A stretch of 64,000 nt of DNA. Origin: a virus. The DNA is taken from positions 1-64,000 of IMG/VR virus record IMGVR_UViG_3300020159_001521; one strand, written 5' to 3'. The position numbers and the translations under genes were made by a program. Numbering within the stretch: position 1 is the first letter of the stretch; every line of letters starts with the position of its first letter. Shown here piece by piece: positions 53,456-61,437 of this stretch. The notes beneath the pieces were generated by a model. The model was not told the origin of the DNA and searched no databases. It saw only the letters and a list, made by a program, of their open reading frames with translations.

Positions 53456-53731
53456 ATGATTTTTGAAGATTTTGAGAGGGAGCATATCAAAGAAATGATA
53501 TATTTGCAGGAGGAACAAGACATTATAGAAGCAGAAATTAAAGTGGTGACAAATGAATTTGAAGATAACGTTCAAGAAATACGAGAAATTAGTCCAGCGA
53601 GGATTTACGTTGGATATGATTTTCCTCCTGAAGCTAATTCAAGAGGATTTCGATGTGTGCCTTCTTTGCTCAGAAACTCCAAAACTATCTCTACTCTGTC
53701 AAACGATTCTCAGGAAACAGCTAATCACTGA
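53456..53731 (+). CDS. short acidic ORF overlapping the next gene (possible frameshift)
   Basis: 91 residues from ATG 53,456. The first 38 residues (MIFEDFEREHIKEMIYLQEE and onward) look like a real acidic helix; the rest reads like out-of-frame sequence. It overlaps the following gene by 179 bp in another frame, far more than other overlaps here. Either two overlapping genes, or a +1 shift joins this start to the next frame. Confidence 0.35.
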   Translation: MIFEDFEREHIKEMIYLQEEQDIIEAEIKVVTNEFEDNVQEIREISPARIYVGYDFPPEANSRGFRCVPSLLRNSKTISTLSNDSQETANH

Positions 53732-54179
53732 GAATTACAAACTCACAATAGAAGGCAAGGAACTCCTTGCCTTTTTTGACACTCCTACAAGAGAAACTAT
53801 TGTAAGGGTTAGACCTGCAGATGATTTGTTTGAAGCTTGGTGGAAACTCTATCCAGGCACTGACACATTCACACATGCTGGTGTAAGCTTTACAGGCTCT
53901 AGAGGACTAAGAGTGTACAAAGAGGAATGTAAGATTAAGTTTGACAAAATCCTTGGAGAAGGAGAACATACAGCTAATGATTTAATAGAAGCTTTGAATT
54001 TTGATGTACTGCAGAAGAAAGAGAACTCTGTCAAATTGAAGACAAATAAGATGACATATATGCAGAACTCTCTAACCTATCTGAACCAACGTACATTTGA
54101 ACCATTTATAGAATTAATTAAAGAAGGAGTTAAGATTGAACAACAATCTAGCGCTCCTTCAGGAGGTGTAGACATATGA
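53553..54179 (+). CDS. 208-residue replication-zone protein
   Basis: KYEKLVQRGFTLDMIFLLKL, then DVCLLCSETPKLSLLCQTIL and ITENYKLTIEGKELLAFFDT form a winged-helix-like start. A linker and a helical C-terminus follow (LFEAWWKLYPGTDTF, then LKTNKMTYMQNSLTYLNQ). It sits directly before the helicase gene with a 4-bp overlap. Helicase loader or replication accessory is possible; not proven. Confidence 0.6.
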   Translation: MNLKITFKKYEKLVQRGFTLDMIFLLKLIQEDFDVCLLCSETPKLSLLCQTILRKQLITENYKLTIEGKELLAFFDTPTRETIVRVRPADDLFEAWWKLYPGTDTFTHAGVSFTGSRGLRVYKEECKIKFDKILGEGEHTANDLIEALNFDVLQKKENSVKLKTNKMTYMQNSLTYLNQRTFEPFIELIKEGVKIEQQSSAPSGGVDI

Positions 54180-55237
54180 GTTTTGAACAACTGAGAGCTG
54201 AAGTGGAAGCTGGTCTTATTGAAGGGAACAATGGCATACCTATGGGATTTAATAGACTGAATAAATACATTGGTATCAGGAAGTCTATGTATTTTCTTGT
54301 GGGTGGTTTAACAGGCTCAGGTAAAACATCGTTTATTGATGATGCGTTTGTACTCAATCCTTTTGATTGGTATGTTACGCAGAAAGACCCAAAGGTTAAA
54401 CTGAAGATTATATATCGTTCTATGGAGCGTAGTAGGACGTATAAGCTTGCCAAATGGGTAAGTAGAAAAATCTTCCTTGACCATGGATATGTAATTCCTG
54501 TAAGCAAGCTATTGGGCTGGACAGAGAAAATGACAAGTGATGAACATGATATGTTCCTTATGTATGAAGATTACATAAATAGAATGAATGATGTAATTAC
54601 AATCATTGATGGCCCAGAGAATGCTGTAGGTATAGCCAAGGAATTACGAGCACATGCATTAAATAATGGGCGTATTGAGCAGATTGATGAATTTAATAAG
54701 CGCTACATTCCTAACAATGAGAATGAGGTGACAATTGTAATCATCGATCACATTGGTTTATTGAAGACAACAAAAGACCAATCTACTAAAAAGGAAGCTA
54801 TTGACAAGATGAGTGATGAACTCAGGTTTGCCAGAGATTTCTACGGGTACACTCCAGTGGTTGTTAGTCAGTTTAACAGATCCATATCTAACATTGTGAG
54901 ACTTAAGAATGGTGATGTAGAGCCTCAATTGGAAGATTTTGCAGAATCATCCAGCACACAAAATGATGCTGATGTTGTTCTTGCATTATTTGACCCTATG
55001 AGGTATAAGGTGGCAGACACTTCTGGATATGAACTAGAAAGACTTAGAGATCAATTTGGTGCTAAGTATTTTAGGAGCTTGAGGCTTATTAAGAATTCCT
55101 ATGGAGAAGATGATGTAAGGCTAGGTCTTGCGTTCTTTGGTTCTATAGGAATGTTCAAAGAGCTTCCTAAAAGGAAGGATATGACAGATGCGATTTATGA
55201 TTCGATTTTACAAAAGTCTTTTTTCTTAAACAAGTGA
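54176..55237 (+). CDS. DnaB-type replicative helicase (RecA-like domain)
   Basis: 353 residues. GGLTGSGKTS (43-52) is Walker A, VTIVIIDHIG (185-194) Walker B, and TPVVVSQFNRS a motif of the DnaB family. There is no N-terminal DnaB domain; phage hexameric helicases often lack it. It would unwind the fork for the PolB polymerase. It follows the 208-residue protein with a 4-bp overlap. Confidence 0.88.
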   Translation: MSFEQLRAEVEAGLIEGNNGIPMGFNRLNKYIGIRKSMYFLVGGLTGSGKTSFIDDAFVLNPFDWYVTQKDPKVKLKIIYRSMERSRTYKLAKWVSRKIFLDHGYVIPVSKLLGWTEKMTSDEHDMFLMYEDYINRMNDVITIIDGPENAVGIAKELRAHALNNGRIEQIDEFNKRYIPNNENEVTIVIIDHIGLLKTTKDQSTKKEAIDKMSDELRFARDFYGYTPVVVSQFNRSISNIVRLKNGDVEPQLEDFAESSSTQNDADVVLALFDPMRYKVADTSGYELERLRDQFGAKYFRSLRLIKNSYGEDDVRLGLAFFGSIGMFKELPKRKDMTDAIYDSILQKSFFLNK

Positions 55238-55238
55238 C

Positions 55239-55427
55239 ATGAAAATTAAACTACTAACAACAAACACACTACCCAGCAATAGAGACAAGTTTTGGCAATT
55301 TGTAACAGTTCCTACAATAAGTGTATATAGGAGTTTCTGTAAAGAGAATCCATATACATCATTTATGTTTGAGCTGTTCTTTTGGTCATTTGTTGTCCTC
55401 ATTAGCAAAAACAACGGTGATGACTAA
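55239..55427 (+). CDS. 62-residue protein, possible membrane segment
   Basis: MKIKLLTTNTLPSNRDKFWQ, then aromatic-rich TSFMFELFFWSFVVLI. Starts 1 bp after the helicase stop. Unknown. Confidence 0.5.
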   Translation: MKIKLLTTNTLPSNRDKFWQFVTVPTISVYRSFCKENPYTSFMFELFFWSFVVLISKNNGDD

Positions 55428-55668
55428 AAGCGAGTATATACACAGGAGAATAAACAATGACATAAACATTGTCTACGAGTATTATTTGGAAAAGTTTGAT
55501 AAGAACAGACATAAAGGGAACATATTAGGAATACAGGAATTCTTCATATATCTAAATATGTGGGGAGATATAAATCAGATATTTGAACGCATAAGGTCAC
55601 ATTACGACCAGAAGTTTAGTATTGTAATACTGTCTGATAAGAATAACAACATATTAGGATATTTATGA
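55420..55668 (+). CDS. 82-residue protein, unknown
   Basis: Start at ATG 55,420 (MTKSEYIHRRINNDINIVYE), overlapping the previous gene by 8 bp. Helical, aromatic; ATGA junction with the SF2 helicase. Confidence 0.55.
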   Translation: MTKSEYIHRRINNDINIVYEYYLEKFDKNRHKGNILGIQEFFIYLNMWGDINQIFERIRSHYDQKFSIVILSDKNNNILGYL

Positions 55669-56744
55669 CACTAAGAGATAAAAGACAAGCTGAGTTTGCC
55701 AAACAATGGATTGATAAAGGTAAGTTTGGTATTCTCAATCTGTGTCCAAGGTTTGGTAAGATTCGCACTACAATTAACATCCTGAAGAAATATCGCAAAC
55801 ATGCTACAGTGTTGATAGCCTATCCAGATAACAAGATTAAAGACTCCTGGATAGCAGACTTTGAGACTATGGGATATAACAATCCTAACATCACATACAC
55901 AACACATCTGTCTATAAAGAAGTATACAGACTACCAGTTTGATCTTGTTGTTATTGATGAGATACATTTGTTATCAGAAGCTCAAATAGAAACTTGTAAG
56001 TTACTACTTGAGAGTAATAGGCAAGTGTTAGGATTGACAGGAACACTCTCTAGATCTACAGAATCTACATTGTACAATGAGCTCGATATGAAAGTGATGG
56101 CTTCCTATCCCATCGAGACAGCGATTAAAGAAGGTGTAATTGTTGATTATGAAATCACTGTTGTAAAGGTGCCTCTAGACAATGTTGTAGTTAATGACTA
56201 CAAGGGTAAGAAAAGAACAGAGAAGAAACAGTTTGACAGTTACGGATGGGTGATAGATCAATTGGAAAGACAGGGTAAGAGCACAATGTTCTTACGTCTG
56301 GCAAGAATGAGAATCATCCAGAACAGTCTTGCTAAATTAGAACGCACAAAGAGAATATTAGAAAACTTCAAGCATGAACGTATTCTTGTATTCTGTGGTG
56401 TAACTAAAATAGCTGACTCTTTAGGAATTTCTTCCTATCATAGTAAGTCAGGTGAGAAACAAATGTTTACAGACTTTGCATCAGGAGAAGGTAATCATAT
56501 GGCTGTAGTGAAGATTGGTAACACGGGTGTTACGTATAAACCACTTAACAAAGTGATTATCAATTATTTTGACAGTAATGGTGAAAACCTTGCTCAGAAG
56601 ATTAACAGATGTATGGCAATGGAGTATGATAATCCAGACAAGAAAGCAAACATTTACATCATTAGTAGTGATGAGGATGTAGAACTCAGATGGCTTAAAA
56701 AAGCATTAGAATTCTTTGATAAATCCAAAATTAAGTATATTTAA
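55665..56744 (+). CDS. SF2 (DEAD/H-type) helicase with altered Walker A
   Basis: 359 residues. Motif I reads LCPRFGKIRTT (26-36), where the residue after GK is Ile rather than Ser/Thr. Motif II is LVVIDEIH (94-101), motif III LGLTGTLS (122-129), and the C-terminal lobe has QKINRCMAME in place of the QxxGR motif. It probably remodels DNA or RNA during replication or recombination. ATGA junction upstream. Confidence 0.82.
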   Translation: MTLRDKRQAEFAKQWIDKGKFGILNLCPRFGKIRTTINILKKYRKHATVLIAYPDNKIKDSWIADFETMGYNNPNITYTTHLSIKKYTDYQFDLVVIDEIHLLSEAQIETCKLLLESNRQVLGLTGTLSRSTESTLYNELDMKVMASYPIETAIKEGVIVDYEITVVKVPLDNVVVNDYKGKKRTEKKQFDSYGWVIDQLERQGKSTMFLRLARMRIIQNSLAKLERTKRILENFKHERILVFCGVTKIADSLGISSYHSKSGEKQMFTDFASGEGNHMAVVKIGNTGVTYKPLNKVIINYFDSNGENLAQKINRCMAMEYDNPDKKANIYIISSDEDVELRWLKKALEFFDKSKIKYI

Positions 56745-56770
56745 TTCAAAGAATTCTTCGTATCTTTATA
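56745..56770 (+). promoter_or_regulatory. promoter-like pair before the ATPase gene
   Basis: TTTA, about 17 bp, then TATCTTTA, one mismatch from TAnnTTTG. About 28 bp before the ATG. Confidence 0.4.
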
Positions 56771-56794
56771 CACTAACTAAATCAATATTTGAAC

Positions 56795-57466
56795 ATGGCA
56801 AGCAAATTAATCGGGATTGTTGGTGCTACAGGAACTGGTAAATCAACCAGTGTTAAGCACTTAGATCCAAAAGAAACCTACATCATCAATGTAGCTAAGA
56901 AGGAACTCCCTTTCAAAGGCTCAGAGAAGTTGTATAACGCAGAAAACAGAAACTACAAGGAAGTGGATGATGCAAATGAAATCACCAGGCTCCTTAAGAC
57001 AATTTCAGAAAAAGCTCCTCACATCAAGAACATCATTATCGAGGACAGTAATTACATTATGGGCTTTAACATTGTATCTAAAGCTACAGAGGTGGGTTAC
57101 ACAAAGTTTAGCTTAATGGCTAAAGATATGGTGGAACTTATGAGAGAAGCTCGTAAACTCCGTGATGACATAAAAGTGTTCTATTTCTCACATCCTGAAA
57201 CTATTGAAGATGGTGGTGATATCATAGGATATAAAATTAAGACAGCTGGTAAGTTAATTGACAATCAAGTGTTGTTGGAAGGACTGTTGACAGTGTGTTT
57301 ATACACATATGTTGAAGAAAACAAAGATGGTTCTACAAGCTACAGTTTTGTGACTAACAGGTTCAAGAAGTTTCCTGCAAAGAGTCCAGATGGTATGTTT
57401 GATGAAATCAAGATTCCAAACGACCTGAGTTATGTATGTAAAAAGTTAGACGAATATTATAATTAA
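56795..57466 (+). CDS. Sak4-like single-domain RecA ATPase
   Basis: 223 residues from ATG 56,795; the TTG three codons... upstream is not needed. Walker A GATGTGKST (10-18), Walker B NIIIED (79-84), and KVFYFSHPE further on. The size and order match phage Sak4-type recombinases and related AAA-fold proteins, which work with an ssDNA-binding protein; the following gene is a candidate partner. Confidence 0.72.
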   Translation: MASKLIGIVGATGTGKSTSVKHLDPKETYIINVAKKELPFKGSEKLYNAENRNYKEVDDANEITRLLKTISEKAPHIKNIIIEDSNYIMGFNIVSKATEVGYTKFSLMAKDMVELMREARKLRDDIKVFYFSHPETIEDGGDIIGYKIKTAGKLIDNQVLLEGLLTVCLYTYVEENKDGSTSYSFVTNRFKKFPAKSPDGMFDEIKIPNDLSYVCKKLDEYYN

Positions 57467-57485
57467 TAATTAAAACAAGAAAACA

Positions 57486-58355
57486 ATGAGTAACATTGGC
57501 GGTAAAAAACGTGAAAGCGTACAACAGACAGATTATGCAAAGAAGGTGGGATTGTTTGAGGCTAAAGTGATAGCCATCAATCCTGATGCTGAAGAGTACA
57601 AAGAGACACTTGGTGTTGAACTTAAAGAAGACAGCAAGGCGCTTGAGTATCTTGGTGAAAGCAGAGATGGTAACAAAACTTTGAGAGTTGACTTCTGGTT
57701 AGAAGAATCTAAGAAGAAGGATAAGTTTAAAGTGACATTCTTCCTTGAGAACAAAGAGAAGGTTAATAAGGACGGTACAAAGAAACAATACATTAACAAT
57801 GTAGGAACTTGTTCTTGGGCTTCTGATGCTAATGACCTTCCTGAATGGTTTGCTAAGAGGGAATATCGTGTAGCATTCGTAGGAGAAGATGAGCTGTATA
57901 CATTCTTACAAACATGGTTGGGTAATCTTGACTATCGTGATGTAGAAACAACATTACAACTTGACTGGAAATCTCTTATGAAGGGAAATCTTAAAGACAT
58001 CAAATCTCAGATTGATGGAGAATATTCTGTAAACATACTTGCTCTTGCCACTGTTAAAAGTGTAGAGAAAGATGGTGAATTCAAAGAGTATCAGGGTGTT
58101 TACAATAAAGCATTCCTTCCTGCATATGAAATTAAGCAGTTTAGGCTTGTAGATTATTCGAAGTCTGATGTTATTACATCACTTAGGAACAAGAAGAGCA
58201 AAGATCTCAAACGTTATGAGAGGTTTGTTCTCAATGTTACAGGTGAATATGGTTGTAAAGATTTCTATGTTCTGAAGGACTTGAAAGAATACAGTGCAGA
58301 GGATAACATTGTTTCTTCTGATGCTGTTATTTCTGATGAGGATGCCTCCTACTAG
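57486..58355 (+). CDS. probable ssDNA-binding protein, partner of the ATPase
   Basis: 289 residues, beta-rich and charged: LRVDFWLEESKKKDKFKVTF and similar strands, a linker, and an acidic C-terminus (AVISDEDASY) as in SSB tails. No enzyme motif. It is the gene directly after the Sak4-like ATPase and is followed by a terminator. The role is inferred from fold-like pattern and context. Confidence 0.5.
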   Translation: MSNIGGKKRESVQQTDYAKKVGLFEAKVIAINPDAEEYKETLGVELKEDSKALEYLGESRDGNKTLRVDFWLEESKKKDKFKVTFFLENKEKVNKDGTKKQYINNVGTCSWASDANDLPEWFAKREYRVAFVGEDELYTFLQTWLGNLDYRDVETTLQLDWKSLMKGNLKDIKSQIDGEYSVNILALATVKSVEKDGEFKEYQGVYNKAFLPAYEIKQFRLVDYSKSDVITSLRNKKSKDLKRYERFVLNVTGEYGCKDFYVLKDLKEYSAEDNIVSSDAVISDEDASY

Positions 58356-58375
58356 ATATTAAGACATGGTGTATA

Positions 58376-58409
58376 AAAACCCCTGTTTGAAATATAGCAG
58401 GGGTTTTTT
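58376..58409 (+). terminator. terminator whose loop holds the next promoter's -33 box
   Basis: AAAACCCCTG-TTTGAAATATAG-CAGGGGTTTT, then TTA. A 10-bp stem. The TTTG in its loop is the -33 box of the following promoter. Confidence 0.88.
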
Positions 58410-58416
58410 ATATTTG
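58386..58416 (+). promoter_or_regulatory. exact consensus promoter of the primase gene, leaderless
   Basis: TTTG (58,386-58,389), 19 bp, TATATTTG (58,409-58,416). The ATG starts 8 bp after the -7 box, so the mRNA should be leaderless or nearly so. Confidence 0.85.
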
Positions 58417-58423
58417 TAACTCT

Positions 58424-59428
58424 ATGATACAAGGTAAAATCAAGACAACTCTAACTCCTGATGCTATACTGAACAAGATTAGTGACTATGACATATTCAT
58501 GTATTACATGCCTGATAAATCATGGAAACTAAATCAAGTGACACTATCTCCCTTTAGAAAGGAGCGCAATCCTTCCTTCTTAATTGGAACAAGAAAAGGG
58601 TATATATCTTTTATAGATTTTGCAGATACAAGCTTACGTGGTGATTGTTTTACGTTTGTAAAACTTCTCTATGGCTATGCCAAACTGGATGATGTTCTTA
58701 GGCTTATTGATAAAGACTTTGATCTTGGTATTACAACAGGAACAAGTTCAGACAAGCATAAAGAAATAACATCACAGTATAAGCAACCAGAGGTTGTTAA
58801 ACGTAACTCTCTTATTCAGGTGGTTACAAGAAAGTTCACAAATAGAGAACTTGAATATTGGAACGAATATCATCAATCTGTAGATGATTTGAGAGAGAAT
58901 AACATTTATGCAATCAAGAAGGTGTATTTGAACAAGAGCTTGTTCTATATGAAGGAAGAGGAGCTAGTATTTGGTTATTTATACGAAGGAGGACATTGGA
59001 AGATATATAGACCATTTGCAGATAAGAAAAGCAAATGGGTGCCTAACTATGTTCCTATTACAGCAATGGACGGTAAAGATGATATTAAGTATTGTAAAAT
59101 GGCTTTCATCAACAAGAGTAAGAAAGACTACATGGTGATGAAAAAAGTGTTTCCAAATAGCTGTGCTGTGCAAAACGAAGGACTTGGATGTTTCTCTACA
59201 GAGAATGTGGAATACATGAAAAGATATTCCGACATACAAATTCTAAGTTTTGATAGTGACATCACTGGTGTTACAAATTCACAACAGATAACAAAGCTAT
59301 TTGATTTTGGCTATTGCAATGTGCCCAAAAAATACCTCAAAGAAGGAATTAAAGACTGGGCTGATTTAGGGAAAGTTCATGGACTAAACGCTATCGAAGA
59401 CTATTTAAAGCAAAAAGAATTGTTATGA
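58424..59428 (+). CDS. DNA primase with TOPRIM-like domain
   Basis: 334 residues. The N-terminal zinc-site-like domain lacks the usual Cys but keeps the frame: SPFRKERNPSF (42-52), DFADTSLRGDCFTFVKLLYG (65-84). The later half has CAVQNEGLGCFS, then SFDSDITGV (around 275-285) and IKDWADLG, as in TOPRIM primases. It makes the primers for the PolB fork. Driven by a leaderless consensus promoter. Confidence 0.82.
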   Translation: MIQGKIKTTLTPDAILNKISDYDIFMYYMPDKSWKLNQVTLSPFRKERNPSFLIGTRKGYISFIDFADTSLRGDCFTFVKLLYGYAKLDDVLRLIDKDFDLGITTGTSSDKHKEITSQYKQPEVVKRNSLIQVVTRKFTNRELEYWNEYHQSVDDLRENNIYAIKKVYLNKSLFYMKEEELVFGYLYEGGHWKIYRPFADKKSKWVPNYVPITAMDGKDDIKYCKMAFINKSKKDYMVMKKVFPNSCAVQNEGLGCFSTENVEYMKRYSDIQILSFDSDITGVTNSQQITKLFDFGYCNVPKKYLKEGIKDWADLGKVHGLNAIEDYLKQKELL

Positions 59429-59583
59429 CTTTTGATGAACTAAAAGAATCCATTCAAGAAGAAATAGAATGGTTAGAAACAACTGACAGAGATGTAATAC
59501 AATGTATTAGTATAGAAAATCTGGAAGCTATATTATCAGTGTATTTCAACACAGAAATTAAATTAACAAAAGAAGAAAACTAA
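59425..59583 (+). CDS. 52-residue acidic helical protein
   Basis: MTFDELKESIQEEIEWLETT, then a second helix. Acidic; 4-bp overlap with primase. Could be a small accessory or antirepressor; unknown. Confidence 0.55.
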   Translation: MTFDELKESIQEEIEWLETTDRDVIQCISIENLEAILSVYFNTEIKLTKEEN

Positions 59584-59588
59584 TTATT

Positions 59589-60389
59589 ATGAAAGTAGCA
59601 ACTTACACAACAACAAAGAACATATTATTGGATGCTGAAATTCCAGCACAAACACGTACATATAAACCAATTACACACAATCAGTTGATAGACCTCACCA
59701 TGGAGTCTATATATGGAGCAGGATTCACTTTGGATAAAGAACTCTATTCAGCTTCTCCTGATGGTCAAGTGGCTAATGCTAATTTCACTATTAGCAATGT
59801 AGCAGATAAAGAAATGCAATTACAGATTGGTTGGCAGAATAGCTACAATAAGACACTCAGTCTGAAGTTTGCTATTGGTGCAAGTATATTCATTTGTCAA
59901 AATGGTGCTGTACATGGTGACATGGGTTCCTTTAAGAAGAAACACATGGGTGAAGTGCAACAGTTCACTCCCTCTGCTATTACAGAATATATCAAACAAG
60001 CTGGTGATACATTCCAGACAATGCAGAAAGAGCGTGAGGCTATGAAGCAAATTGAAATGAGCAAACGTACACAAGCTGAGCTTGTAGGTAGATTGCTTCT
60101 TGAAGAGCAATTGATTAGCACTATGCAAGTGAATCAAATTGCTGCAGAACTTAGTAAGCCTACATATGACTATGGTGCTCCAGGTAGCTTGTGGGAACTC
60201 TATCAGTTTACAACACAGACAATGAGAGAGACACATCCTAGGTTTTGGATTAATGACCACATGAAAGCTCACAATTTCTTTGTGAACGAAAGTGGCGTAA
60301 TTCTTTCTGCACCTCCTCAGGTGATTAATGTGTACGAAGAGCCAGCAGACACCCCTTTGGGATTTCTTCAACTAGCAATGGAATTTTAA
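59589..60389 (+). CDS. DUF932-like protein
   Basis: 266 residues. The diagnostic stretch is LKFAIGASIFICQNGAVHGD near residues 97-117, with SFKKKHMG after it, matching DUF932 (phage/plasmid-like TIGR03299). A helical C-terminus follows. DUF932 proteins are frequent next to recombination genes; the activity is not established. Confidence 0.75.
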   Translation: MKVATYTTTKNILLDAEIPAQTRTYKPITHNQLIDLTMESIYGAGFTLDKELYSASPDGQVANANFTISNVADKEMQLQIGWQNSYNKTLSLKFAIGASIFICQNGAVHGDMGSFKKKHMGEVQQFTPSAITEYIKQAGDTFQTMQKEREAMKQIEMSKRTQAELVGRLLLEEQLISTMQVNQIAAELSKPTYDYGAPGSLWELYQFTTQTMRETHPRFWINDHMKAHNFFVNESGVILSAPPQVINVYEEPADTPLGFLQLAMEF

Positions 60390-60390
60390 T

Positions 60391-61107
60391 ATGATTTGGG
60401 CAAACTTTAAAGATCAGTTTCACGAGAGCTGGCACAGTAAAATGCAACCTTTTATTGAAAGTGAAGAGTGCGACAACATCTATAAGTTTCTCAAGGCAGA
60501 AGGAAAGAGGGGCAAGAAAATTGCCCCTTCTTCTTCTGTAACTTACAGATGCTTCAAAGAAACTTCTCTTGACGATCTGAAGGTGGTAATGATTGGCATG
60601 TGCCCCTATCACACTTTCTACAATGGTGTCTCTGTAGCAGATGGACTGCTTATGGGATGTAGTGTAACAGACAGGTTACAACCTTCTCTTGAGAAGTTCT
60701 ATGAAGGACTAGAAGATGAATTAAGCAATGGACTCAATCTTAAATATAAACAGCTCACTGATGTTAGCTATTTGGCTAATCAAGGAGTGCTTATGTTTAA
60801 TGCTGCGCTCACTACAGAAGTAAACAAAGCAGGAAGTCATATTGAAATATGGGAACCCTTCACTAAGTATGTAATGGAAGAAATACTATCTGTTACAGGT
60901 GTGCCCACTATATTCCTTGGTAAAGATGCTGCTAAGTATGAGAAATACACAAATCCATTTGCTTGGAACTTTGTGTTAAGTCATCCAGCCTCAGCAGCGT
61001 ACAAGCAGTCTAGTTGGGACACAGAAGGAACATTTACAAAGGTGAATAAGATACTCAAGGAAAACAATGGTTATGAAATCATGTGGCTCTACAATGTGCC
61101 ATTCTAA
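60391..61107 (+). CDS. uracil-DNA glycosylase-fold protein with Asp-to-Cys in motif 1
   Basis: 238 residues. Motif 1 reads GMCPYH (69-74) where family-1 UDG has GQDPYH; C71 takes the place of the water-activating Asp. The Asn strand LMFNAALT (N137) and the final His loop LSHPAS (H198) are kept. UDG excises uracil; with Asp missing, activity may be weak or altered, or the protein may serve as a DNA-binding or inhibitor-sponge relative. It starts 1 bp after the DUF932 gene. Confidence 0.85.
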   Translation: MIWANFKDQFHESWHSKMQPFIESEECDNIYKFLKAEGKRGKKIAPSSSVTYRCFKETSLDDLKVVMIGMCPYHTFYNGVSVADGLLMGCSVTDRLQPSLEKFYEGLEDELSNGLNLKYKQLTDVSYLANQGVLMFNAALTTEVNKAGSHIEIWEPFTKYVMEEILSVTGVPTIFLGKDAAKYEKYTNPFAWNFVLSHPASAAYKQSSWDTEGTFTKVNKILKENNGYEIMWLYNVPF

Positions 61108-61119
61108 AATCGAAAAACA

Positions 61120-61437
61120 ATGAAACTAAGATTTGGTGGTAGCTTACAAATAGGAGATCCTATTTTTATTAGTTATGGAAGCAGTGTAGACTTTGGACTA
61201 TTTGCAGGATATGGAAAAGGAACTATACAATTTTATACTCCCACTGGTATAATATACCAATACGAAAACGCAATAGGAAAAGACAAAAAACCAAAGTTCT
61301 GGAAAGCATACATACATGGACAGAATATAGAATATAGAGTGGTGAAGGTGAATCCAGAAGTGCTATACAATCGTGAAGACATAGAAAACTACGAGAAAGC
61401 AATTGCAATTTTAAAACAAGAAAACATAATCAAATGA
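61120..61437 (+). CDS. 105-residue protein, unknown
   Basis: MKLRFGGSLQIGDPIFISYG; beta-rich first half, helical end. ATGA overlap with the rIIA-like gene. No motif. Confidence 0.6.
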   Translation: MKLRFGGSLQIGDPIFISYGSSVDFGLFAGYGKGTIQFYTPTGIIYQYENAIGKDKKPKFWKAYIHGQNIEYRVVKVNPEVLYNREDIENYEKAIAILKQENIIK

